Below are positions 1 to 13,088 of a stretch of DNA of 64,000 nucleotides, piece after piece. The DNA is taken from the NCBI GenBank assembly GCA_032718865.1, contig JALUTQ010000038.1, positions 806,001-870,000 on the forward strand. Reading direction: 5' to 3'. This stretch comes from Tilletia caries (Eukaryota > Basidiomycota > Exobasidiomycetes > Tilletiales > Tilletiaceae). Position 1 is the stretch's first letter. Each line of letters begins with the position of its first letter. The translations under genes and the position numbers were made by a program. Under the pieces are notes generated by a model. That model was given only the letters and a program-made list of their open reading frames with translations. It was not told the DNA's origin and did not search any database.

Positions 1-1
1 C

Positions 2-3000
2 TCCTCCCCCGCGGCCGCCGCTTCCACCCTGCTCGACTTCCGCTATCAGCAACAGTCCAATCACCAGACTTCCATGCCGTCCTACTCGGGCTCGCGCTAC
101 CAGCCAGCTCCACCCGGCCCCCCTCCTCCCTTCGCCAACCTGGGTTCATCCGACGCCGGCCCGCAGTCATATTCAGAAGAGCAACAGCAACAGGATGACC
201 ACGACGTCTATACCAACGCGCCAAACATGGTGCCCGGCACAGATCCCGACCTGACCTCGGACGACCATCATCATCAACAGGAAAATCTTCGTCCGGCCGG
301 CATCAACGGCGACTCGACAGACCACTCGCAGAATGAGAATCAGCCAGACCTCCAAGCAAATCACACACACGGCACACCTCATCCCGGACCCGGCTCCCCC
401 GACAACGCACAGGATCGTCAGGATTTTCGCGGACGCCCACAGCAAGGTCTTCACCGCATACCGAACCCATCCTCTGACTTCAAACAGGGTGGTAACAACG
501 ACAGCGGCAACGGCAACGGCTCACGCGACCATCCGTGGCAGATGGATCCCCAACTTCAGCAGCAGGATTTTCAGATGCGCCCGCAGCACGGGATACACCG
601 TATACCGCGGGCCCCGGACTTTGATCCGGGGCCTTCCTCTTCCTATCCTTCTTCTTCTTCTTCTGCATCATCACACTTCATCCAGCCCCCTCCCTCTCGA
701 TATCACCCGCACTACCTCCCACCTCCCCCATCCGATCGCGGCACCCCTACCACCGTGCTCCATTCCCTGCCCTCTCATCAGCTGCCGTCGGGTATAGCGC
801 GTCCGAGCAACTTGCCGGGTGCGATGTATGACCATTCCATGACGAACTCGCCCTCGTACTCCTCCCTCGGCCTCCAAACGCCAGCGACAGAAATGAGCTC
901 CCTACCAGGTTCCTCAGCATTAGGATCAGGACCCTCGTTGAACTCGCTCTCCCTCGCCGCCTTCCTGTCTTCGCTCGATACGCTCTCATTGACAGCCTCC
1001 GACGGTCTCACGCCTGCCATGCTTGATTCGAGCTCGTTGGGCGGGAATGCGGGTGGGTATCATCATCTGCAGAGTGCGGATATGTCGCTTTCGTCCTCGT
1101 CGGCTACGGCTCGGCCGGATCATGGGGCGGCGGCGGCGGTGATGTCGGGACAGTATCCGAATCAGGGGTTCGTCCTTGGAAGTGCTCTGTTCACGGACGT
1201 GTCGCAGAACAGCTTTTTGGCGAGTGTCCCGCCTGGCGGGCACGCTGTCTCTGCGATGGGGCCAGTTTCGCAATCAGGCTCCGGACCGCTCCCTACGTCC
1301 GTGGGCAGCGCCGCCTCCTCCTTGTCCAGCCAACAACAACAGCAACAGCTCGCATCAGTCCTTCCTGGCTCACTAGTAGACGTCGGGGCGCCTCAGCCCA
1401 TGGCTGTCACTGCGACGACGGAGGAACTTGCTGGGTTGAGTTACGCCCTTCCTGCTGACTTCAACTGGTGGGATGACTTCTTTAGTAAAGGGCCGTTACT
1501 TGCTGGGGCTGGGACGGCGGGGGCAAGGCTGGGTGGTGCTGTCACGCCTCCGACTGCGACTGCGACTACGGCTGCTGCTCAGGAATCGCCAGAGGACGGT
1601 GTTCGGGGTGTGGAGGTGTCTGGTTCGGGATTATCGCTGGTAGTTGAGAGGACAGAGGGGGAGAAGGAGAAGGAAACAGTACAGCCACTCCCGACAGCGG
1701 GAAAGAAGAAGAAGGACTGCTGTCAGACCAAGGCATCTCCTTCGTCTTTATCAATCCCTGCGGCAGAAGAAGGCAAGCTGCCCACGGCGGGCTCATGCTG
1801 CGGTACCGCTGAACCTAAGACACCACTCCTAGGCACCTTCGCCCCCGCCGACGAGCAGCGCCAGGCCTCCTCATCCCCGCTCCTTGAGCGCACGGAACGG
1901 TCAGGAACGGTACACTGCGTACCGGACCCCAAGGGCGAGGGATGTACCTGTCTATGCAATGCGGAAGTGGCGTTGCTGAGCGTGCGGCGGGTGTTGAAGC
2001 GGACAGAGGCGATCCCGCTCGTCGATGATCTTGGTGATGACGTGGGGTCAAAGCGGAGGGGCACGGCGACGGCGGCTGCTGTGGCGACCACGCTCCATTT
2101 GACGTTGAGTGCGTCCCAGGCTGTCTCGGCGCAATGCGCGTGTTCAGCGGATTGTCCGACATGTCGGGCCGATGGTGGGATGATGACCTCCCCCAACACC
2201 TCTACCAACAAACGGGCGACGCGTCAGGGCTCGGCGTCGGCATCTTCCGACCCCGGGAACGGAGCGGCCCCGAGTCCGCGGATCGTCAGCGCGAGTCTGC
2301 TGGTCAGTACCGCGTTGCAGATCTATACGAGGGCGGTGAAGATGTTGAGGGAGACGTTGAGTAGTGCTGCGCCGCCTGCGTTGTTGGAGGCTGATGCTCG
2401 GCATGAGGCGGAGCGGGAGGAGGACGCGGGCGGGGACGCGGGCGGGGATGGTACCGGTACGCCTGGGTCGGAACTTGTGTTGAGCAGGACGAAGAAGGCG
2501 GGTGGTGCAAGTGGACCTGCTGGGGATGGTGCTGTTGTTACAGCGGCCCCAACGCCCGAGGCGTGGTCGTGTACCCACCCGGGCCACTCGTTGAGCTTGG
2601 TAGCGGCGGACCGGGCCCGTCTTGAACGGACGCGGTCGAGCAGCGGGAGTAGTTCTCGGGCTAGCACGAGTGTGGACGGTGCTGGCGCTAGCGCTGCTGT
2701 TGTTGCTGGTGTTGGTACTTTGGTGCCACCGGAATCACCCCCGACCTCGTGTTGCTCGACTTCGATCGCGAGTACCGGCGCACAAGCCAGCGGGAGCGGG
2801 AGCGCGAGCAGCAGTCATACGCACGGTACACCGAAGGGGAAAGCGACAGCAACAGCGACAGCAACAGCGACAGCAACAGCGACAGCAACAGCGACAGCAA
2901 CAGCGACAGCAACAGCGACAGCAACAGCGACAGCGGTCCCCACCCCGCCCGAAGAACTCGACATCGACATCAAGATCGGGACGACGTACCGTCCGTTACC

Positions 3001-3274
3001 GCACAACGCGCGCCGGATCGCGCTGTTCGCGATGAAGCTCGAGTTGCGCGATTTGCAGGAGGCGTTGAGGAAGGTGGCTGTGCTGGCGCAGGCGGATGGC
3101 GTCGTTGTTGGGTGGGCTGAGGAGAGGGAGAGTGGTGCGGGTGGGGGTGGGGGTGTGGTTGCTGCTACAACACCGACGCCGACGTTGAATCCTATTGATC
3201 GGATGGTGATTACTAAGTTGCATGTGCAGCTGGGCGAGTTGCTTAATACGGTGGAGTCGCTTGGGCAGTGGTAG
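2..3274 (+). CDS. Large low-complexity transcription-factor-like protein, 5' end outside window
   Basis: The frame is open from base 2, so the first ATG (74) is probably internal and the true start, with any DNA-binding domain, lies upstream. The visible 1090 residues are mostly Ser/Pro/Gln/Gly-rich and look disordered, with an aromatic-acidic patch (NWWDDFFSK) that could be an activation segment. Three better-ordered blocks stand out: a Cys cluster followed by a helix (GEGCTCLCNAEVALLSVRR), a second Cys cluster (CACSADCPTC) before SASLLVSTALQIYTRAVKML, and a C-terminal helical block containing KLELRDLQEAL. This spacing of Cys-rich and Leu-rich helices recalls the C-terminal half of fungal zinc-cluster (AflR-like) regulators; the Cys-Cys pairs would also fit a copper-fist protein. 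The family assignment is inference, but the coding call is secure: one uninterrupted frame of more than 3.2 kb. Confidence 0.6.
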   Translation, partial: SSPAAAASTLLDFRYQQQSNHQTSMPSYSGSRYQPAPPGPPPPFANLGSSDAGPQSYSEEQQQQDDHDVYTNAPNMVPGTDPDLTSDDHHHQQENLRPAGINGDSTDHSQNENQPDLQANHTHGTPHPGPGSPDNAQDRQDFRGRPQQGLHRIPNPSSDFKQGGNNDSGNGNGSRDHPWQMDPQLQQQDFQMRPQHGIHRIPRAPDFDPGPSSSYPSSSSSASSHFIQPPPSRYHPHYLPPPPSDRGTPTTVLHSLPSHQLPSGIARPSNLPGAMYDHSMTNSPSYSSLGLQTPATEMSSLPGSSALGSGPSLNSLSLAAFLSSLDTLSLTASDGLTPAMLDSSSLGGNAGGYHHLQSADMSLSSSSATARPDHGAAAAVMSGQYPNQGFVLGSALFTDVSQNSFLASVPPGGHAVSAMGPVSQSGSGPLPTSVGSAASSLSSQQQQQQLASVLPGSLVDVGAPQPMAVTATTEELAGLSYALPADFNWWDDFFSKGPLLAGAGTAGARLGGAVTPPTATATTAAAQESPEDGVRGVEVSGSGLSLVVERTEGEKEKETVQPLPTAGKKKKDCCQTKASPSSLSIPAAEEGKLPTAGSCCGTAEPKTPLLGTFAPADEQRQASSSPLLERTERSGTVHCVPDPKGEGCTCLCNAEVALLSVRRVLKRTEAIPLVDDLGDDVGSKRRGTATAAAVATTLHLTLSASQAVSAQCACSADCPTCRADGGMMTSPNTSTNKRATRQGSASASSDPGNGAAPSPRIVSASLLVSTALQIYTRAVKMLRETLSSAAPPALLEADARHEAEREEDAGGDAGGDGTGTPGSELVLSRTKKAGGASGPAGDGAVVTAAPTPEAWSCTHPGHSLSLVAADRARLERTRSSSGSSSRASTSVDGAGASAAVVAGVGTLVPPESPPTSCCSTSIASTGAQASGSGSASSSHTHGTPKGKATATATATATATATATATATATATATATATAVPTPPEELDIDIKIGTTYRPLPHNARRIALFAMKLELRDLQEALRKVAVLAQADGVVVGWAEERESGAGGGGGVVAATTPTPTLNPIDRMVITKLHVQLGELLNTVESLGQW
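2843..2935 (+). repeat. Hexanucleotide array inside the first gene
   Basis: About fifteen copies of a 6-bp unit (alternating ACAGCA and ACAGCG). In the coding frame it encodes an uninterrupted Thr-Ala repeat. The unit length is a multiple of three, so changes in copy number keep the frame. Confidence 0.9.
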
Positions 3275-3571
3275 GAGCGGGTGGACCTTCGTTACCCATG
3301 GAGACGGGGTCAGGCATGGATGGACGGCATTCCCCCCTTGGTTCGCCTTTTACCTCTACGGTTTTGTACGTTCCGATACGAACTACTTGTCACTTTTCTT
3401 TGCCCCCCTTGATATCCCCCCTTCGCTTTGCACGCCTTTCTTGTCTTTCTCTTTATGTGTAGACTTTGCTAGGGACAAAATGGATCTCTCTCAGATCATC
3501 AGATGTGTATGTACTTTGCTGGCGGCACAGCTGTGATGTTCGATTCATTGCGTGTAGGCTCGCTGGGCTGG

Positions 3572-5358
3572 CTATTCCTTCTCGATCCGGCCAAGTGCGT
3601 CGAGTGGGCCTTTTAATCTGGCGAGGGCGATCATGAGTGCCTCCTGTGTATCGTGGATGCAAAGAGTCAGAAGAGCTAGAAGTTCCTTCGTGCGTCAAAG
3701 ATCCTTGGACTCACCTCTGTCCGAATGGTCCGACTTCCCTGCCCCTCGACGAGGTTGACCCAAACGTCGAAGAGGGCATGCGCATCATCCGCACCCGCCT
3801 CCAGCACTTCATCACGCTCGACTGCGTCCTCCAACCCGCTCAAGCCACCCAGTACGACAATAGCATGTCGGAAGGGCTTCATAGGAGAATCTTCCCCAGC
3901 CTCCCCTGGAGAAAGGACCTCCTCCAACGAAGATCCACGCTCGCTCGTCCCGATCAGAAGGTCGTACCCGCCCTCGAAGGAAGCGGGCGCATCGGAGAGG
4001 GCGAGACCGAGGTTGGGGGCCAGTCGGACGGTGTAGCCCCAGTACATACCTGCCTGCTCTGTGGGGTCGCGTGGGGAGACGAGAGAAGGTGAACTGCCGT
4101 CTTCTGGAATACGAACTGTGACTCGCGTGCCTATCTCGGGCGCAGTTTGTGCCCCGCCGCTGGTGGTGGTGGGGACTGGCACGTCGACTTCGATCGCCCC
4201 TTTCAACCCGACGTTGACCCATACTTTATTCCCATGCGAGCGTTTCCGCTTCTTACCGCTGTGGTGGTCAGCGTCGTAGTTGGTGCTGTAGTCGGATGCG
4301 GAGGAAGGGTCTACGATGACGCCTTCTCGGTACGGGGCTCGGTCTTGGAAGCGGAGGTGGTGTGGGCAGTCGAGTGGGGGGAGAAGACCTGCTAGACGGA
4401 GATCGCGGTGCATCGGGAAGAGAGCTTTTCGGAGATACCTGCAAGATGTGTGTTCGCAAGTTGGGTTAGGGCCTCGAGGATCATGGCACCGTTTTGGTGT
4501 GATGGACCCCGACTCACTGAGGCGTTTCGAGATATTGCAAGATGCGGGCGAGGAAGGCATTGGGATCGAAGCCTGATCTTCCCTCTCCGTCACCGTGCTC
4601 ATCCCCCTCGTGATGGCCCCTGCCCGATCCGTACGCTCCATTTCTATGGTTGGAGTACGCATGCATGCTGTCCCCGCTGTTCAGCTCGGTACTGGCGGAC
4701 TTGCCTTCGTCAAAGACGACAATCTCGTCGACGTTGAAGATGGCACAGGTCCGAGCGATCTGCGCAAGAAAAGAAGGGCCCCTTTCCCATCAGCCTGTAC
4801 ACGAAGATTTTCTGGGCCCATCGGAGGGGGAAAAAAGACTCACCTGTCCTGCGAGACGAGCCTGTAGTTCGGGCGTCTGGGCATTCAGAACGATGCTCCC
4901 GGGTAAGGCGATGCTGATGGTGTATGCACGCGAGCCGTGGGAGGAAGGTATGGCCTTCGCGCTCGGCTTGTGAGGGTTGACTCGTTCGTAGAAGGACAGC
5001 TTGGGGCCTTCTTGCGTATTTTGCTGCTTTGGCGGTGGAGCAAGGGCAGGACTTGACACTGCGATGCGCTTGCCGGGAGCGGGAGCGGGAGCCTCTTTCT
5101 TGGGCTTGGGCGGATCTTCTCGGACGGGCGCTTGCTCTTCCTCCTGCTCTTCGTCTCCTTGTGCCTCTTGTGTATCGTCTGCCGCATCGTTCTCGTCCTC
5201 GTTGGTCCGCTTGCGATGTTTGCCGCGAGATCGCTGAGGAGGAAGAAGAAGAGGGTCAGCTCAACGCACGCTTCAGCCTGGAGGACAGCTTGGAGAGCGA
5301 GGAGACTCACCTTGCGCGCGCGCTTCGCTCCTCCTTCTGCTGCCGTTGCGTCTGTCAT
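3572..5358 (-). CDS. SPOUT-domain RNA methyltransferase (C9orf114/SPOUT1-like)
   Basis: Exons 5311-5358, 4844-5233, 4518-4759, 3715-4438 and 3572-3643 join in phase to give 491 residues. A basic, acidic-patch-rich N-terminus precedes the conserved core of the DUF171/SPOUT family: ISIALPGSIVLNAQTPELQA, then IVVFDEGKS, then YLRKALFPMHRDLRLAGLLP with CPHHLR, and a C-terminal IVVLGGLSGLEDA block ending in EALMIALARL. In this family the trefoil-knot fold binds S-adenosylmethionine; the animal member also has a kinetochore/spindle role. An approximately 35-residue His/Gly-rich insert lies between the first and second core blocks. The gene is divergent from GCN5, with only 148 bp between start codons, so the two probably share a promoter. 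The last exon is 72 nt and was missed by simple ORF reading; it restores the expected family C-terminus. Confidence 0.88.
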
Positions 5359-5506
5359 CTGGTTGTTGTACTGCTGAGCGTCGATAATGGCAGAAGGTGG
5401 GAAGAAGGAAGAAGCAAGAAGGAAGGAATGTCGAGGAGGAGAAGATCGAGCTGACTACCATCACCGCATACATACGCATACATAGACAGGGAACAGCGAG
5501 GACGCG

Positions 5507-8784
<3,278 letters not shown>

Positions 8785-9496
8785 AGTACCGAAGACATCG
8801 CGACGGCTCGTTGCGTGCGCTCGTTTCTCACGCCATCGCAAGGTGTACCTTCCCTTCCCTCCGGCGCGATCCTTTCCTCTTCCCCTTATCACTCGGTCGC
8901 AGGCGACAATCTCGCCCCTTTTCATTGTACTTCTATCCCACATCGCAACCTCACGTCATTCATGCACCTTTGACACAAGGAGGGGGCACCGACTGCCGCG
9001 ACCAGAAAACTGGACCGATGACGGGATGTTGGAACAATTTTTATACATGCCCCGAGAGGGCTGAGAGTAGAACTTGATGACGGGAGAGACAGGAGTCAGG
9101 TCAAGCTGCGCGAGCGGAACGTTGTAGAAGCACGCCTTACGCATCTTGAACATAGGCGTGACAAATCTAGGAGGGGAGCAAAAAGTAAAAGGCAAACGTG
9201 TCGAAAAAGAACGATGAAGACCGTACGGACGAGAAAGCGAAGATGGGTGACCGGATGCTGGAAAAGAAACGGAAGTGTTGACGTGGACCTGTTGCATTGG
9301 AGTAAGATTTGTCTGCCGAGAGGGTGTTCGAGTGAGAGGAGGATGGAAGACCGGCGTTGAATGGTCGAAGGGCTCTTTAGGGTCCGGTCTTCGACCCGGG
9401 GGGACCCTTTCATTCGTGTTCGCCCTGGTCAGGATCAACACATGTTATTGACGAAACCATTTGCGCAAAGCCGAGCGGGAGCCCGTGGACATGACT
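8785..9496. other. Intergenic stretch between convergent GCN5 and histone H1
   Basis: About 710 bp that should hold both 3' UTRs and terminators. A 161-codon open frame on the minus strand (8956-9441) has no recognisable domain. No tRNA, repeat or conserved block was seen. Confidence 0.5.
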
Positions 9497-10810
9497 CTAG
9501 CTGATGCGCTTCTTCTGCAATGGACAAACAGGGGGCGCAAAGCATGTGGCGCAGTTCAGTACAATCGCGACGGAGCAAGAGGAAGTAAGAGGCAATGTAG
9601 GCTCACCGCTGCCTGTTGTACCCGGCCCTTTGCTGCGGGCTTGCTGGATGACGATGATGCGCTGGTAGAGGACTGTTGATACAGGAGAGGATGAGCGAGC
9701 GCACGTATAACTTGCAAACGCAGGGAAAGTCCCAGCGTACATACCTTCGTCTTAGCCTTCTTGGCCTGTCCGTTGGAAGAAAAGAGAAGACAGCTGTCAG
9801 TATCGCCTTGCACGACCAGCCTCCGGTCCACGAAGGACATTCCGGGGGAGAAACACTCACAGGCGGCTTGTGATTCTCCTGTTCCGACTCATCCTCGTCT
9901 TCCGGCTCTTCGGCTTTCTTCTGCTGGTCGGTTGAGATGAATTAGGCGTTTCAATAGCGCATACAAGGGCATCAGCATTGGGTGAACCACATGAAAAAGG
10001 AACGACCAATCACGACAAATCGTACCTTCTTCTGAGAGCTCTTGGCAGCCAGCTTGATCTTGCCCGACGTTCCTGTACATGAAGAAGGAGGTGGTACCGT
10101 CAGTCTAGCAGAAACGACGCGTCTGCGAACCTTGCGAGTTCATTCCACGCACCGTTTGGCAGCACGAGCTCTCCTGAATCGATACCCTTGTCCAGAGCCT
10201 GGCCGTATGAGGAGGGTGGAAAAGTCGAGGATGAGTGACGTTTGTCCCTCGAGTCTCGAATGCTGGCATTTCGTGGGGCATTGTTTGCTCACCTTCTTGA
10301 ACGCAACTTTGGTGTTGGCAGCTTCAGGGTCAACGTCGTACACCTCCCGCATGAAGGCCTTGATGCCCTGTCGGGATAAGCCATGCTCTGGAAAAGATGT
10401 TGCGAAGATATGGAAGAAGTCGTTGTTCGTATAGGAGCGAGGTACGAGTGGAATGCAGGCACATTGGTGTAATTGCAAGCGTGATGAGCGCAGACACTTT
10501 GTAAAGAAGAGGGTGGCATGTCAACTCACTGTCTTCGCTGTTGCTGATGGCCTCTTTGATCTGCTCGTGATTGAATGCAAGTTCCGTACAGCATCGGAGA
10601 AGGTAGACACGGAAAGAGCGGCGCGGTCGTCAGCATGAATGAACGTTGCGTTTCTGATCAGCTGTGGAAGTAGCAGCTCACCATGTCGAGGTAAGTAGGC
10701 TTGTGGCTGGCGGGAGGCGGAGGCGGAGGTGGAGAAGCGCGTTTCTTCTGCTTGCTTGAGGATGAAGCGGCGGACGTGGCTGGCGCTGCCTTCTTCCTCT
10801 TAGTGGCCAT
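9497..10810 (-). CDS. Linker histone H1
   Basis: Nine exons (10682-10810, 10530-10560, 10293-10387, 10153-10198, 10026-10072, 9861-9923, 9745-9765, 9607-9672, 9497-9514) make 171 residues. A Lys/Ala/Ser-rich tail (MATKRKKAAPATSAASSSSK) and a Pro run precede the winged-helix H15 domain, about residues 35-105: HKPTYLDMIKEAISNS, GLSRQGIKAFMREVY, FKKALDKGIDSGELV, GTSGKIKLA. The C-terminal tail is Lys/Ser-rich but carries an acidic stretch (EEPEDEDESEQE), which is unusual for a DNA-compacting tail. The protein binds linker DNA at the nucleosome dyad. Exons as short as 18-31 nt in a 516-nt coding sequence are striking for a histone gene. The acceptor of the sixth exon is ambiguous by one CAG codon (9923 or 9920). 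Confidence 0.9.
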
Positions 10811-11626
10811 GGACGAGTGCATGGATGGCATTGTCGAAGAAAGGTCAGGAGCTTGGTGAAGCTGCTGGGTGTGATGAGACTTTTGCCTTGCTTGCCTGTC
10901 TCTCTTCGCGCAGGCTGTTCCTCGTCGTGGTCTCGTCGTGCAAGAAGATTTTCGAACTGCAAGAGAGACGAAGGCCTGGGTGAAAGCAGGTGGGCGGGGA
11001 GGAGTGAGTGAGTGGGTGAGTGAGTGATGGGAAGGAAAGAGACGTGTGAGCTTGGAGGGGGAAGAAGGGAAGAAAGGTCAGCCATATCAGCTGCAGGTCC
11101 GTCTCGATAAGCATGCAGAAGAGAGACGCGTCCGGACGGAATGCGTGCACAGACAGACAAGCGCGTCCCCATCTCACTTCCGTCCTTCCAAGCTGCGGGA
11201 CGCGTGACGCGTGACGAGATGAGATCGTCCGTGTCGATGCGATCTCTCTCATCGAAACCTCATAAGAAGACGCGACGCGAATCCCTCTTTCGTAGGGTCA
11301 TCCACCCACTCTCTCAAAGTCCTGGCCCACCTCCCCCAAAGCTCGCCTTCAACTGACTGCAGTTGCTCACAAGTCACAACCCGCGCAAGGTGAGGTGCAC
11401 GCTCTTCTCGCCGTGGGAAAGGACGGAGCCTAAAATTCATATGCACTTTGGTCGAACAAAGGAATGCGCAAGTTCCCTTTGTCCTCCGAGTGGCGGCCCT
11501 TTCTGTCGCATCGCTCATCGCTCATCTGGGATCCCAGCCCCCAGGCTTCCCAACCATCCACGCTGACTGCTTTGCATTTCCTCCTCCCCCCCTCCCTGCC
11601 TTTCCCTCCCTTACACAGGGAGAAAA
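10811..11626. promoter_or_regulatory. Divergent intergenic region between histone H1 and STE14
   Basis: About 815 bp between two start codons facing away from each other. It contains pyrimidine-rich tracts (11578-11615 just before STE14) and a short GAGT/GGGT tetramer run (about 11003-11028). No clear TATA box was identified. Promoter function is inferred only from position. Confidence 0.45.
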
Positions 11627-12824
11627 ATGGCCTCCACTTCCTCGACGGCACCGAGTGCCCCTAATTGGACCCCACCCGCCCATCCAACCCAGCCGGACTC
11701 CTCCGTCCAGCAACGCAAGACCCTCCTCACGCCCACCGAGACCGAACGGATCCCGCCGCACCTGAGCAACGCGGCCTTACTCATCGCATTCAACGCCTTC
11801 GGACTCGGTGCCTTGGCAGCGTGGACTTTGCTTCCTTCCCTCGTTGCCCTGGGTCGTCAATTGTTTGAAGGTTCAAATGCGCCACGGCTCGTGCCCGTCT
11901 CGTTGAAGCAGTGCGCGTCGAGCGATGTCTCGCCGTGGAGTCGGGCCCAGTTTGGCATCTATCTCGGATCGTGGGCTATCTTTCACATGCTGGAGTTCGT
12001 CATCACCGCTCGATACAATCCTACCCGACTGTATACAGATTGTACGTTCATGCTTGGCAAGTTTTGAATGCTTCTCACTTCTTCTATTCCTCACCTCATC
12101 ATTTCTGCGCTCTTCCTTCACAGCTTTCCTCCTCCAGAACGGCGTCGGCTATCATATCGCTCATGGAGTTGCCGTATGCGAGTTCGTTCTCGAAGCGTAC
12201 TTCTTCCCCTGCGCCAAAGTACCAACTGCACTCACCATCCTAGGTGCGTGGTGAATCCCCCTGGTCCGTATGCTTCTTAGGGTGCATCTGACGTCTTTCT
12301 CATCAACATCCTCAGGGCTAGGTATCATGCTCGTCGGTCAGGCGGCCCGCTCGCTCGCCATGGTTCATGCGGGAAACAGTTTCAGCCATCAAGTAGCCGC
12401 ATACAAGCGCGAAGATCACGTCCTCGTCACCACAGGGGTGTACGCGTAAGTTCTAGGACGGAGGGGAGAAGCGTCGGAGGAGGTTTAATAGAGACTAACC
12501 TTTGATCCCTTTCGCATGCACTTTTCAGAATCTCCCGCCATCCTTCCTATTTCGGGTTCTTCTACTGGGCCCTGGGGACTCAGCTCATGCTCGCGAATCC
12601 CATCAGCGCTCTCGGCTTCGTCGTCGTCCTCTATCGCTTCTTCTCCGATCGGATACAAAGTGAGTTTTCTGCCGTCCACCTCCCATCCACAATCTTCCAA
12701 ATAGCTCAACTGCTGACCCTTCTTCGGGCTTTCCTAAGAAGAAGAAATGTTCCTCCTCCGTTTCTTTGGCAAAGCGTACGAGGACTACCGGAAACGTGTG
12801 CCAACTCTGCTTCCTTTCATCTAG
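11627..12824 (+). CDS. STE14: Protein-S-isoprenylcysteine O-methyltransferase
   Basis: Exons 11627-12041, 12124-12243, 12316-12445, 12529-12659 and 12739-12824 give 293 residues. Hydrophobic segments fill most of the protein, as expected for an ER membrane enzyme. Diagnostic ICMT blocks are present: FGIYLGSWAIFHMLEFV with YNP, NGVGYHIAHG, GQAARSLAMVHAGNSFSH, RHPSYFGFFYWALGTQ, and a C-terminal KEEMFLLRFFGKAYEDYRKR, which holds the conserved Glu-Glu pair. The enzyme methylates the carboxyl group of farnesylated or geranylgeranylated C-terminal cysteines, including those of Ras/Rho proteins and lipopeptide pheromones. The start at 11627 is the first ATG of the open frame and leaves a hydrophilic 45-residue N-terminus before the first membrane segment. 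Confidence 0.93.
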
Positions 12825-13088
12825 ACGCGCGACCGCGACGGACGTACATGTAAGGGCCCGGGATATCATCCCGAAAACCTCTTTCTCAGACAGGACAGGA
12901 AGAGCACAGACACTGTGTTTGACATTCCTCAGAATTCAAATGCATATGTAGACAGACAAGTCTGTGGTGTATGTGATACGGGTGCGAGTACTGCGCAGAG
13001 ACATGAACCGTGAATGAAATGCGAAAAACATCCGAAACGAATATTGCAGAGGGGTTGCGAAAGAAGATACTGGGACGGGACTCTCCAT

